Source: Dryomyza anilis
Taxonomy: Eukaryota > Arthropoda > Insecta > Diptera > Dryomyzidae
DNA length: 64,000 nt
NCBI GenBank assembly: GCA_951804985.1
Contig: OX638130.1
Coordinates: 102,674,540 to 102,738,539, forward strand
Reading direction: 5' to 3'
Below the pieces are notes generated by a model that had not been told where the DNA came from, ran no database searches, and was given only the letters and a program-made list of their open reading frames with translations. Below, piece by piece: positions 10,576-21,667 of this stretch. Each line of letters begins with the position of its first letter. The stretch's first letter is position 1. A program made the position numbers and the translations under genes.

Positions 10576-11140
10576 TTTCAATACAAATGTATTGAACTCT
10601 TCAATACAATGAATATCATGCTGCATATCATTTTCTGCCACTAAAAATTGAATTTTGTTGTTTTACCCAATTTGAACATTTCAAAGTCGAATGTTATAGC
10701 AAAAAGACTTCCATATAATCCATAATTCTCTTCGGTTTACGCGATTTCGAAGTAAAAATAAATTATTATTTTTTTATTTTCTATATAATTTAAAAGCTAC
10801 GAATAATAAACTTACCTTTTGACAACTTTTCGTTTTTTACATTGAAAAGAGTGATATTATCTGAAAAAAGAAAAACAAATTGTTAAGTTTATTGAAGAAA
10901 CATTTCTTTTCAAAATAGGTTAATAGGAATGAAGTTAGTAAGAATTATGAAATATATATTCGTTCTAAGCCGAATATAAATTTCCCTTACTTATGTGATA
11001 ATGTGTGCTGTTATCGTTTAAAGAGGTCACGTTCAAGAGGTTCACAGGATTCAAAATCCTGAAAATAACTGCAAACTTGTAAACGTTAAATCGTCTCAAG
11101 AGATAAAGGTGTTACAAACGGATGACAAAAGTGAAGGGTA
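10576..11140. other. AT-rich spacer, nothing recognised
   Basis: No gene, RNA or repeat recognised apart from a few TTCAATACAATGAAT words that echo the adjacent family A end. Confidence 0.35.
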
Positions 11141-11149
11141 TTCAAATAG

Positions 11150-11365
11150 AAGAGTTAAATAAAATGAAATTAAATAAAATGAAATTAAATAAAATTAAAA
11201 CAAATAAAATAAAATAAAATATAATAAATATTATTAAAAATTTATCAACATTAAATGAATTAAAATGAAATAAAATTAAAAATAATTAAATAGAATTAAA
11301 AAAAAATAAATTAAAATAAAATAAAATAAAATGAATTAAAATAATATAAAATACAATAAGTTGAC
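11150..11365. repeat. AAATAAAATGAAATT simple-sequence tract
   Basis: Low-complexity array of aaataaaatgaaatt / aaaataaaat words, purine- and A-rich on the plus strand. No coding content. Confidence 0.8.
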
Positions 11366-11689
11366 AAAATTAAAATTGAATAGTTCCTTCAAACATTTCA
11401 AATATTTATGGTTTTGTCAAAATTGGAATAATAATCCTTAAATATCAACCATGAAATGTATTGCAGAGACAGGATACATATCAAGCTCATGGCAGTTTGA
11501 AATCAATATTAAAAATATTTGTAATATGTGTCAAAAGAAGCCCATTTACGCTGCATTCCTCAAATATGCCCGGAATCGGTGTTTGTTTAATGTGTTTATA
11601 ATACGTTGCGATAGTATTTTGCACACATGAAAAAATCGACATTTGTATTTTATTTTTTTACGTATTTTAAAAATATATACATGCAAAGA
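11366..11689. other. Spacer between simple-sequence tract and palindromic minisatellite
   Basis: AT-rich, no recognisable feature. The minus-strand open frame at 11546-11734 has no motif. Confidence 0.35.
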
Positions 11690-12845
11690 AATAATATAAT
11701 TGCGACATGATCGCGACATGATCTTTACAATCAAACATGGTTATCACAATCAAAGTATAGTATTTTCAATTTTATTTCAACAATAATATGGTCGTTATAA
11801 TCATATTATAGTAGACAATTTATTATAATATGATTGTATTTCTGAAAAACCAAAATATGGTTGATAACAACCATGTTATGATTATGATAAAGACTGCCAT
11901 GAACAAATTATGATCAATACCAATCATACTATGATATTGACTGATCATAATATATTACTTTGTTATTTACAATCATATAATTCTCAAATAATGGCATTTT
12001 TACTCTCTCTTACTCACTCTAATGTTGGCTATTGCGACGATCAATAGATTTTTTTTGTAGTTGTGACAAATTTCAGTGATAATACTTTAGTCGAGCTTCA
12101 TGAACAGTTTTAGAATATAGCAAAATTATCGTAATCATAATCTGATAACTGGTCATTTAGTATCATATTATGGCTGTTTGCAATCGCAATACGGTCATTG
12201 AGAACCATAATATGGTTGTGTGGTATCGTAATATGGTCACTGCAACCATAGTATGGTTGTACGAAATCAGGATATGAATGGTGACAACCATAGTATGGTT
12301 GGACGAAATCTGGATATGGTCACTGACCACCATAGTATGGTTGTGTGGAATCATAATATGGTCACTGCAATCATAGTATTGTTGTAAGAAATCTGAATAT
12401 GGCCTCTGATGGTTGTGTGGTATCGTAATATGGTCACTGCAACCATAGTATGGTTGTACGAAATCAGGATATGAATGGTGACAACCATAGTATGGTTGGA
12501 CGAAATCTGGATATGGTCACTGACCACCATAGTATGGTTGTGTGGAATCATAATATGGTCACTGCAATCATAGTATTGTTGTAAGAAATCTGAATATGGC
12601 CTCTGACAACCATAGTATGGTTGTGTAGAATCATAATATGGTAACTGACAACCAGTTAGGAATATTCGTTATATGGTCAATGAGGACCACAGTATAGTTG
12701 TGTGAAATTGGAATACTGTCACTGAGAATAATATTAACGATGACGAAACAGTCATTGAGGATCATATTAGACATAGTATATAATTGCCTACAACCATAAC
12801 CCCAATCATAGTATGATTAATCATAGTATGATGCGCTTTAAATAT
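11690..12845. repeat. Palindromic ~42-bp minisatellite (ACCATAGTATGGT)
   Basis: The core has units about 41-42 bases apart, each with ACCATAGTATGGT (self-complementary) or a variant and a second half like aatcataatatggtcactg. A 197-bp block at 12213-12409 is repeated next to it at 12410-12606 with no difference that I can see. The flanks (11690-12170 and 12607-12845) are diverged versions with AATCATAxTATGATT words. The two minus-strand open frames here are translations of the repeat. Confidence 0.85.
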
Positions 12846-12849
12846 GATC

Positions 12850-13550
12850 TCATGTTTGCAGCAAATATTTTTGGTACGGTGTAATTGGTATTAACATATA
12901 ATCGAAATGAATTTACGCTCATAATGTAATTAATTTATTAAATCTTTATATATTTTAATATTTTAACGATTTAACAAAATATCAAAATTTCTAAAAATAT
13001 TAAATAATAACATTTTAAATTTTATCGATATTTACGTAGAATTTAAATTTATAATTTTTTATAAATTTAAATATTATCAAAATTCAAATGAAATATTGTG
13101 TGTATGACAAAAAAAGAATTACAATATGCTGTCATTTGCACGATTATAAGAAATGTATGAAAATGTGAAAAGCACACAATTGTTAAATTAGTTGTCAACT
13201 TTGCCAATACACCATGGGTAGTATTTATTATGTATCGATATTGTGTGTGTTATTTGGTTTTCTGGCAACGTTTTATTATTATAAATAACTAAATATAAAA
13301 ATAATATTTCATGGAAATCTGTCGCATTGTTATTTGACATGATTATATTTATATATTTTCTTAGAAATTAACATATTGAGCTCTTATTGGCACTACTTAA
13401 GGACTATGCGAAAAGTTCTGAACGAAAGAAAAGAACGTGATAAAAAAATTATTACTTTATTCTTGAATAATAAAAGAATATTTTATGAATTTAAATTATT
13501 TGCAAAATGTTTTTTGTTTGTTTTTATATTTTTTTAAAATTCTCAGTATG
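12850..13550. other. AT-rich spacer, nothing recognised
   Basis: No coding frame, RNA or repeat recognised. Confidence 0.35.
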
Positions 13551-13762
13551 TCATTCGTTTGACGCTTGATTCTCGTAGCGATTTTGAGCGTAAAATTGTA
13601 CAAACATGGCAGGTAATCGTAAATCGTAAATATAACCAAAAAGGTAGATCAATACAATTAATATTTTACTGAAACTGCGCCGACTAAATTATTATAATTG
13701 CATTAGCGTACACATCTTCATATTAGCAATCACATTTGCTAGCAACAGCTGTTGCCGCGTCA

Positions 13763-13972
13763 TGGAGGTGTGTGCATTCGCTTACTTTGGCGTGTGTCTT
13801 CGCTTGGGTTTGTGTGTGTATTCGCTTAATATGGTGTATGTATTCGCTTAATATGGTCATGCAGGTGTGTGTATTCGCTTATTTTGGCGTGTGTCTTCGC
13901 TAGGGTTTTGCGTGTATTCGCTTAATATGTAGTAAGTATTCGCTTAATATGGTGTATGTATTGATATGAATT
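13763..13972. repeat. Minisatellite of TATTCGCTTAATATGG words, two ~97-bp blocks
   Basis: Two neighbouring blocks (about 13763-13858 and 13859-13960) share the order ggtgtgtgxattcgcttaxtt, tggcgtgtgtcttcgct, gtgtattcgcttaatatg. Each is built from about four shorter units with TTCGCTTAATATGG. GT-rich on the plus strand, non-coding. Confidence 0.75.
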
Positions 13973-14090
13973 TAATTGTATTGATTAAATATTTAATCAT
14001 ATTAATTAATAACTGAATTAAACAACAACTAAATGTAGAAAAATATATTTTTATTTGTTATTTTATTATACTTTGTATTTTTATAATTAT

Positions 14091-14355
14091 ATATCGTCGT
14101 TGCAGAATGAAAAGTCACCAAATACATTTTCAAAATGCCAAATATTAATTTACAAAAATCTTTATATATATCTGTCAATTTTTAATCTATGATCTCCATT
14201 TTTTTTAATTCATGATAAGAAAATGTAAATCTTTCAATTGATATTTCAACTTTAAAAATGCACCAATTACTTTTTATAATATTAATCAACAAACTCAAAA
14301 TTTAAGATTTTCATAAAAATGTATTTGGTGACGTCTCGTTGTACAACGACGATAT
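14091..14355. mobile_element. Small MITE with ATATCGTCGTTG ends
   Basis: Exact 12-bp inverted termini ATATCGTCGTTG (14091-14102) and CAACGACGATAT (14344-14355). A second matching stretch lies inside (gtcaccaaatacatttt against aaaatgtatttggtgac). 265 bp, AT-rich core, no coding capacity. The target duplication is uncertain because of the AT-rich flanks. Confidence 0.65.
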
Positions 14356-14384
14356 TTTTATTTTAATACTTTACTCTTACTACT

Positions 14385-14515
14385 TGTTGTTCGAAGTAGG
14401 TCATGTTCAAATCTGGGATGAGGCTAACAACAACTTTTCGTAGGAAACATTTTTCAGGCCGCAGTCCAACGCGGTAATCTCTGAACTACCGATGCTACAG
14501 AGTTCTGATTATTCA
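14385..14515 (+). repeat. Probable SINE fragment
   Basis: atgttcaaatctggg resembles a B box. It is followed by aacaacaacttttcgtaggaa and acatttttcaggc, in the order seen in the better SINEs at 2001 and 17525. The head and 3' tail are lost or too diverged. Confidence 0.3.
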
Positions 14516-15299
14516 TGGTTTCTGAATAATCAATTAAACAAGAATTTTTTTAATCAAGCAATTTTGTCAAATCACAATAACCCTCCAACAAATTGCACAT
14601 CCTACTTAAAATCAACATATGTAAATTAAGTGGTGGTGATTTTCAGCATTTATGTGTGGTGAATGTTACTGCGTTTTCTATTTTAAATATATTTATTAAT
14701 TTTTCATAATTTTAACAAATAAAATATAACATTTCTTTTTTTTAATAAAGCAAATAATCATTAAATTTCATATCAAAATTGTTTGTAATAAAAATTCACT
14801 TTTAAAACAAAATACAAATAAAATAATTCGTACTTCAATGTTGCAACTTTTGCAATGTTGAAAGTAGTTATTCAAAAAATCGCACCGCACACTTTTTGCA
14901 GTAAAAATGCAAAATATTTGCATATGAATAAATGATGAATTGAATTAAATTGATGTATGCGAATCACATTCAATTTATTGTGCAAATAAATATCAGCAAT
15001 GTGATTGAATAAAACATTAAAATTTTCTAGAATTAAAAACGATTTATTGAAACAATTGTTATAATTTGTTTCTTTTTAATTTCATATCAATTGTAGTACG
15101 AATTTTCCAATTACAAAACCACTTTGATATAATTTTAATTATGTTAAATACACTTCACGCTCAAATTACATATTTATTTGTAACATATGTAATATATTTT
15201 GTTTTATAAGACGGTTTTTATCGTTCGTTTGTGCTGTTTAACGAATTATTTATTCAAATTAATTTAATGGTTTTAATAAGAATGTAGTGTTAAGTGTAG
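14516..15299. other. AT-rich spacer left of the heat-shock-element array
   Basis: Non-coding AT-rich DNA with no repeat recognised. Confidence 0.35.
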
Positions 15300-15302
15300 A
15301 AA

Positions 15303-15828
15303 ATTGTGGAAATTTCTAGAATTCGAATATGCGCTGCACATTATTTAAAAGAGATGCATATATATCATACGAGAAATATCGGTTTTCTTGATGTGTGGAA
15401 GTTTGTGGAAACTTCTAGAACTCGACTATGCGCTGCACATTATTTAAAAGAGATGCATATATATCATACGAGAACTACCAGTTTTCTTGAAGGGTGGAAG
15501 TTTGTGGAAACTTCTAGAACTCGACTATGCGCTGCACATTATTTAAAAGAGATGCATATATATCATACGAGAACTACCAGTTTTCTTGAAGGGTGGAAGT
15601 TTGTGGAAACTTCTAGAACTCGACTATGCGCTGCACATTGTTTAAAAGAGATGCATATACATCTTGCGAGAAATACCGGGTTTCTTGAAGGGTGGAAGTT
15701 TGTGGAAACTTCTAGAACTCGACTATGCGCTGCACATTGTTTAAAAGAGATGCATTTATATCTTGCGAGAAATACCGGGTTTCTTGAAGTGTGGAAGTTT
15801 GTGGAATTTTATAGAATACGAATGTGAG
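15303..15828 (+). repeat. 99-bp tandem array with a heat-shock element in each unit
   Basis: Five complete 99-bp units plus a decayed sixth. Each has the order GTGGAAxxTTCTAGAA, gcgctgcacat, tatttaaaagagatgcat, then a divergent segment and gtggaagttt. The core matches GAAnnTTCnnGAA, the heat-shock factor site, at 15309-15321, 15408-15420, 15507-15519, 15606-15618 and 15705-15717. In units 2-5 an upstream GAAnnTTG extends it to five alternating modules. The sixth site (15804-15816) has TTA for TTC. A TATA-like tatttaaaag lies about 20 bases after the site in unit 2. Because 99 is divisible by three, one frame stays open for 173 codons, but it begins at GTG and only repeats a 33-residue motif. 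Confidence 0.85.
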
Positions 15829-16018
15829 GCATATAAGAGCACCGCTTCAGCAACTAAAGTTTAAAGTTGTATTGCGGAATTAAATTCATTTTAAGTTCTA
15901 CCAAGAGTAGAAGATTATACTGAATATAAAATATATTCTGCCGGTTAATTAAAAATAGAAAAACAAATATCACAGATAACACAATGATTGCTGTAGAAAT
16001 TGAAGGTTTATCTGTTTC
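15829..16018 (+). other. Flank of the heat-shock-element array with a TATA-like motif
   Basis: catataagagcaccgcttcag at 15830-15850 follows the last unit and could act as a core promoter. No coding frame follows: the minus-strand frame at 15854-16183 runs into a family B MITE. Confidence 0.25.
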
Positions 16019-16020
16019 TA

Positions 16021-16289
16021 AAGGGTTTTTTAACAGGGACGCTACAAAAGTAGAGCGACAGGGACAGCAAACGACGCCATATTTCTTGCCTTTCTTTTGA
16101 CATTTCTCTTCAGTAAGGTTTGCCATTTCATGATGAAAAGATATACGATTTCGAATTTCGGTAGTATATTTTAATAATTTCAACTCGTTGTTGGCTCGTA
16201 TATCTTTCCATCATGAAATGGCAAACCTGGCAAACATTGAAATGGCAAAACCCTTGAAAAAAAACTTTTATAGCGCTTGAAAAACCCTG
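16021..16289. mobile_element. Family B foldback MITE, copy 2 (right arm partly deleted)
   Basis: Begins AAGGGTTTTTTAACAGGGACG after TA (16019-16020) and ends gaaaaaccctg before TA (16290-16291). The left arm and centre match copy 1, including catttcatgatgaaaagata. The right arm is shortened after gaaatggcaaacc, with a local duplication of that word. Confidence 0.8.
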
Positions 16290-16291
16290 TA

Positions 16292-16999
16292 GCATGAATG
16301 AAACTAATAAATGAATAAATTAGACATAAATGCATAAATTAATAATTACAAAAACCGTATTTGCTTGTTGATGTCTATTAATTAATTCAACCTTAATTAC
16401 CATGTAATTGAGTTAAGTTTATCTGAGCACAACCTCCCATTAATTGTGCTCTTTTGTACGGAGAGCGAAAAATTCATTAATTAATGAAAGACAACAACAT
16501 TGAAGTGAAAATAATTGACGCTGATGATGAAAATCTTTTCATTTTACAGATAGCGTTATACGACAACCACAAAAAAATGTTATAATTAAAATAAAAGAAA
16601 ATACTGCGCTCTTAGCGTTTGGCATAAGCTGATTAAATGCCAGCCGACTACGACGTTATTTGCCAACTCAATTGTCTTTGGACTGCTTTCAGTCTTTATT
16701 GCGATTTTGCGCCAATGTTTGGCAAATAACGCCTCATGTGGCCAGACTGATTGTTGTGTCGTTCGTTTGTTGTTTCAATGAATCATTTATTGTTTTGGCC
16801 AGAGTCTGGTTGTCAATCAAAACACGTCTTGTTGGCTTGACAATCAGACAAATTCCTTTACTCAGATATTGATATTTTATACCAAAGACATTTTTTCACT
16901 ATCCAAAAATAGTTTTTTAAACACTGAAGTATTTCAGTTAATTTAATGGTTTGGCGAATTTTAAATGAAACACAAATTTTAGTTATAGCGCGGTATAGA
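16292..16999. other. Less AT-rich spacer with a 13-bp inverted repeat
   Basis: Non-coding as far as can be seen. CGTTATTTGCCAA (16654-16666) pairs exactly with TTGGCAAATAACG (16719-16731) across a 52-base loop. The plus-strand frame at 16660-16872 runs through this hairpin and has no motif. Confidence 0.4.
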
Positions 17000-17009
17000 A
17001 AGAATATCA

Positions 17010-17545
17010 GAAGTGTTGTTACATAAACCAGTAATAAAGAGTCGAGCGCGATAACGAAAGTAATGGTCCTATGATACTCTTTACTTTTTTATTTAGCTTT
17101 ATGTAAATTGTAGTAATTGATACGCAAGATTATTCAGCGTTCCGATTGAAAAAGGTAAAAGAATGTATGCTGGATTAGCGCAGAAGTTTGTGGAAACTTC
17201 TAGAATCGGACATGCGCTCATACAAATGAATGTCGAACAGATTAAAATATCTTATAAGCACTACGGATTTTAATAGAGTGTAGGAGTTTATGGAAACTTC
17301 TAGAAACAGTTAAAATGTTAAACCAGCAATACAAGTTCAGTCCGCCCATATACATATTTTGTGGTGAAACAATTTAAATACAAATTTTAAATTATTTATT
17401 TTGAATCCACTCGTATATAAATGATACCGGAGTGTTATTACATGGACAAGTGATAAAGAGTGAAGTGTTCCGAGGAAATGTGCTAGAAAAAGAAAAATGG
17501 ATGTATTGACGCAGAAGTTTATGGAATTTTGGTCAGCGTTATATT
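17010..17545 (+). repeat. Dispersed second copy of the heat-shock-element repeat
   Basis: Two consensus GAAnnTTCnnGAA sites 100 bases apart (17193-17205 and 17293-17305). The first has the same upstream GAAgtTTGtg extension as the 15.3-kb array. A decayed third (gcagaagtttatggaattttgg) is near 17513-17530. A longer duplicated context is visible: agtgttgttacat...gataaagagt before the first site recurs around 17430-17465. Confidence 0.7.
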
Positions 17546-17745
17546 GGACTACGAGCAAAAAGTCGCTGGTGCATTCGACTGCGAGCCGAAAGGTCCCCGG
17601 TTCGATCCCCAGCGACTGCGAACATCTTTTTCATAGAAAACATTTTTCTATGCGACGCTACCTCTCGGCAGTAAATGGCAAACCTACGAGAGTAAAACAT
17701 TGCCTATGAAAAGCTCTCACCCGCCGATCGGATTCGGTTAGTTAT
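17525..17745 (+). repeat. tRNA-derived SINE, plus strand
   Basis: The head has a good B box (ggttcgatccc, 17599-17609). The body is acatctttttcatagaaaac, atttttctatgcgacgctac, ggcaaacctacgag, gtaaaacattgcctatgaaa, agctctcacccgccgatcgg and an attcggtta tail. Same order as the minus-strand copy at 2001-2182. The head seems partly duplicated (actacgagc / actgcgagc). Confidence 0.65.
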
Positions 17746-17809
17746 TATAATGATATCAAGATATATCACACCAGGGTATCAACCACCCCAAATTCTTTAA
17801 ACTCACAAC

Positions 17810-18211
17810 TGCGAAATTCACCACACCAAAATTTACCACACCGAAACTCACCACACTGAAACTCACCAGACTAAAACTCACCACACTAAAACTCACCACA
17901 CTTAAAACTCACCACACCAAAACTCACCACACTAAAACTTCTACAGGGAAAACTCTAAAACTCACCACACTACGGAGAAGAATTCTACCGGGAAGCACAG
18001 TCTGCGGTAGATTTGTTTTTGAGAAAAGTTGTTTTGGCTGAGAATTATTTTTATTTTGGGTTACTACATTTATATCACCAATAAAAAAAATGTCCACTGT
18101 GAAGCGCGGGTCCCTGCTATACATATTAAAAATGTTCTTTATATTAATGAAATCACTCTATATCCTTGCATTTACAAAATCTTTGCACGAGTTGTGCACG
18201 GGTCTAGCTAG
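17810..18211 (+). mobile_element. Non-autonomous Helitron, 5'-truncated
   Basis: The 3' end is well kept: palindrome-like gcacgagttgtgc (18185-18197), then CTAG (18208-18211) followed by T. The sequence from 'ccactgtgaagcgcgggtccc' to the end matches the Helitron at 5026-5603. A 15-bp caccacactaaaact array occupies about 17815-17975. The TCTATATATATAAAA start is absent. Confidence 0.7.
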
Positions 18212-19360
18212 TATATTTATATTAATGGAAAATGCATTTCAATCGATTTGGTTTTTGGCTGTTAAAGAATTTTATTTTTCAATTGAATGCCAATCGTTGA
18301 AGTTCTGTGTAATTATTTTCCGTACAGTTTTAATTTAAAGCTTACAATTCTTAACATATTAGGTTATTTTTTATTTCGTTACTTTATTGTGGTAAACCGT
18401 GTTAACATTACTGCCCTCTGCACTGCTGTCACAATGAGGAATTTTTATTACATATTATGTGGTTGAAAACTGTAGAAAAGCAGCAAGTAAACCGCAAAAC
18501 CAACACATTATAAAATAACACCATAACATTTAATTTATGTGTAAAATAAAAATAGCTTTTAATATAGTAGCTGTTAATATAGTAGCACTTAATATACAAA
18601 GTTGCTTTTAATAGAGTAAAAATTAAAATTGGAAATTTTGCGTAAATTTTAATTAAATTGAATTGCATATCCTAATTTTCATCAGTCTGAAATATTAAAT
18701 AGTTATGACCACCTAAAATCAAAAAAGCAATAGTAAATAAATACAAAATAAGTAATAAATAAAATTTGAATTTAATTCTATTGCTTAAATATTTAATCAT
18801 ATTAATTAATAAATTGATTGAACAAAAATTTAAGGAAATTAACATTCCATTAAAAAAAATATGAGCTTAGCAGACTTCTAGAGACAAAAAATATGCAAGG
18901 AAACTGGTATTATAGTAGCAGTTTTGAGAAAAACGCACATGAATATGATAGGAAATACACATTGCATGGCAGGATTTATTTTTAAAAAACTCATCACACT
19001 CCCTACCACTGTCAGGCTCCCTACCACTGCTTTTACACTGGAAACTAATATATTCAAGCCTACACGGATAGAAAAGATTTGTTTGAATATGTTTGAATGT
19101 AATTAAAAAGTAATACAAAATGACCATACATGTATTAGGAATGAAGTGTAATTAAATTTTAATCGAAATTGAATTTATTTTTGTTCACGTGTAAACATTA
19201 TTATATTCTCCAGCAGAATCTGTCAAACTTATCATAAATATGTTACAATACCAACATAAAATTTTAATTGCATTTGAATAAACTATTTCTTGGCAATTTA
19301 CTTGGTTAAATCTATATTTCGAAATACAGAAAATGCTAATCAAATCTAAATACAACGTAA
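18212..19360. other. AT-rich spacer, nothing recognised
   Basis: Several short overlapping open frames on both strands, none with recognisable domains. Composition is AT-driven. Confidence 0.35.
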
Positions 19361-19364
19361 GTTC

Positions 19365-19740
19365 GCAACGCTCGTCTTAATTCGATAATTTATCGACTGA
19401 CGAAGTTGGCAACGTTGTGCAGCATTTTCTACCTATGCCATATTTTGCCATCGTTTGAACATATTGATGTTTAAAAACAAACAAAAAAGAAATTGTATTT
19501 AAATAAGTGTATTCTTGCAACATTCTTCTTGTATACGAAGTTGGCACTCGTTGAGCAGAATTTTCTACCTACGTCTCTTTTGTAGTCGTTTGAAGTATGT
19601 ATAGGGTCATTTTAAACATACTGATGTTTGAAAAAGTTGATACTCGGAGTTCGGCATTTTCTGCGTGTCTTTTGTTGTTCGTTGAGAAAACGTGTTCGCG
19701 TCGGTAATAATTTTGTTATTTGTAAATTAAATAAATATAT
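19365..19740 (+). repeat. Three diverged copies of a GAAGTTGGCA...ATTTTCTACC unit
   Basis: A unit containing gaagttggcaacgttgtgca, gcattttctacctatgcca, a tcgtttgaa word and catattgatgttt recurs around 19400, 19535 and 19635 with decay. The last is followed by gtgttcgcgtcggtaataat. It may be the repeated 5' region of a transposon. No coding frame follows. Confidence 0.45.
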
Positions 19741-20540
19741 TAATTGTGTTACGAAAAGTACAAATAGTAACAGAGTATAATATAGTGCAGTATATAATTT
19801 CTGAAACTAAAGTGAAACAAACACAAATAAAAATCTGTGTTTCAATTTTCAAACAGAATTTTGAATTGTTTTTTTTTTTTAAAAGCCTCCGTGAATTCCT
19901 TGCCAACGCTATGTGCTGTACTGAGATCAACTGTAACTATACCAAATATAAAGCGAGCCTGGATCGTCTGGTTTAGCGTCTGCTGGTGAAATTGTGCATT
20001 CATTGATGCTGTCACTTGTACATGCGATTTTAAACGAATTATTTATTTATGCATTTAAAATTTTCTATATAAATATAATTATTATAAGTTCCCACTGTGC
20101 ATAAAGATTTTGAATAAAAATTAACAAAAAAAAAAACAACATTTTATTTTTATTTTATTTTCAGGATTTCTTTCCAAAAATAATTAAATATGTTTCTATC
20201 CATCCAAACATACTACTTTTTGAACTGAAACAACTGATATGTTTCACTGGAAACATATTTGTATTCAGGTCGTTCACACATATTTATGTTTCGTTTCAAA
20301 TATTTATTTTATTTGGATGTAGTAATTATTATGTTTCCATTAGAACATACTCCATTTTAAGGGGCAACATTAAAATGTTTCCTGGATATTATACTGTAAG
20401 TCAGAGCTCATTACAACACTGTTCAAGTCTCAATACAATCCTGTTTACAAATGATTTATTAGTCAATTATATATTATGTTTACACAAAATTCCAAACATA
20501 CATGTTAATGCCTGCAAAATTATGATTGGGAGAGCCCTTT
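19741..20540. other. Spacer with short open frames, nothing certain
   Basis: A T-run ending in aaaag near 19865-19884 is followed by 31 open codons (ending KASLDRLV, stop near 19976) with less AT-biased composition. It could be a small exon remnant, but no family is recognised. Around 20180-20350, ATGTTTC words recur without clear periodicity. Confidence 0.3.
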
Positions 20541-20544
20541 TTTT

Positions 20545-21240
20545 TGCAGCGTGTACACTTAGCAGACAAAGGCGTAAGACCTAGCAGTAAGTTTTGTTTT
20601 TTTTTTATTTGAAAAGCATCTTTATAGCAGCCTATTGGAGGGAAAAGATAGCCTGTCTTTAGCAGGCAAACACATTTTTTAGTAATTTCAGTTTTAAAGT
20701 TTTTAAAAGTAGCTTTATAGCAGGAAAGTGAAACTGACAGGTAGCCTGCCTGTATCGGCCAAAATGTTCATCTATGAATTTCTGTTCTCAAATTGTAAAC
20801 GTAGTTTTATAGCAGGATTATGCAAGGCAGTTTTTAGAAAATTTGTGACAGAATTTTGATTGACAAATATAAAATTTTACTTCAAAACGGTATTGCTGGC
20901 CAACCATGATCCATATAATATGTATTTATGCTCCCTGCCCATTGCCTTCCATTCCTTACTTTTGCCTGCCATTTTGATTTTACCCAATTTGCAACCATGA
21001 CTTGACTGTGCCTACCATTTTGCTCCACACGTACTAGGCACCTTTGACTGCTATAATCCTGACAGTTTTACGTTCACACTATATGCCTGCAGTCAAGAAA
21101 TAGCAGGTTTTGTCTCAATTCCCACCGAAAAGCTACCTGAAAAATGTAATTTTCATACCAAAAAAAAGCTTGTTTGCCTGCTAGTTTCTTTCCATTTTCC
21201 TGCCGAAAATTTTATCTCGGGATAAACCGATAATACTAAA
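20545..21240. repeat. Region with recurring TTTATAGCAGG / CCTGC words
   Basis: catctttatagcagcc, agctttatagcaggaaa and agttttatagcaggatta occur about 90-100 bases apart on the left. cctgcagtc, agcaggttt, gcctgctag and cctgccg occur on the right, partly inverted. Likely a decayed repeat or foldback element. Boundaries uncertain. Confidence 0.35.
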
Positions 21241-21401
21241 CTTTTCGAATTTTTGAGCTTAACATTTCAGAAATAAGGCTTCATATAAATTCTTTATTTC
21301 AATTTACTTTACTTACTACTTGTTGTGCGAAGTTTGATAGTAAAAGGATATGATAAACACAAATAAAAGAGAATAATATCAAAATTATGATACACGCACT
21401 A

Positions 21402-21667
21402 AAGGGTTTTTCAATAAGAGCGCTACCAAAGTTTTTTCAAGGGACGCTACAAAAGTAGAGCGACAGGGACAGCAAACGACGCCATAGTTCTTGCCGCTCT
21501 TTTGACATTTCTCTTCAGTAAGGTTTGCCAATTTCGATTCGAAATTTTTAAAATTTACTACCGAAATTCGAATTCGTATATCTTTACATCATGAAATGGC
21601 AAACCTTACTGAAGAGAAATGTCAAAAGAGCGGCAAGAAATATGGCGTCGTTTGCTATCCCTGTCGC
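21402..21667. mobile_element. Family B foldback MITE, copy 3 (right end lost)
   Basis: Starts after TA (21400-21401) with aagggtttttcaataagagc, the mirror image of the outer end of copy 1. It continues through gggacgctacaaaagtagag and the inverted transposase start. It stops within the right arm at ccctgtcg near 21667 without the terminal motif. Confidence 0.8.

Noticed and set aside
12163..12551. Two minus-strand open frames with repeated NHTMVV peptides
   Set aside because: Translations of the palindromic 42-bp minisatellite; no start context or non-repeat sequence.
15306..15827. 173-codon open frame of five near-identical 33-residue repeats
   Set aside because: It begins at GTG and is open only because the repeat length (99) is a multiple of three. 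The DNA-level HSE motif, not the peptide, is what is conserved across the second locus, where the frame is broken.
15854..16183. 109-codon minus-strand open frame
   Set aside because: Its N-terminal part is the antisense of the family B MITE arm; similar frames appear in the other MITE copies.
19746..19976. 76-codon open frame with a possible splice acceptor before EFLANAMCC
   Set aside because: The second half looks less AT-driven, but I recognise no family and see no donor or neighbouring exon; left as spacer.
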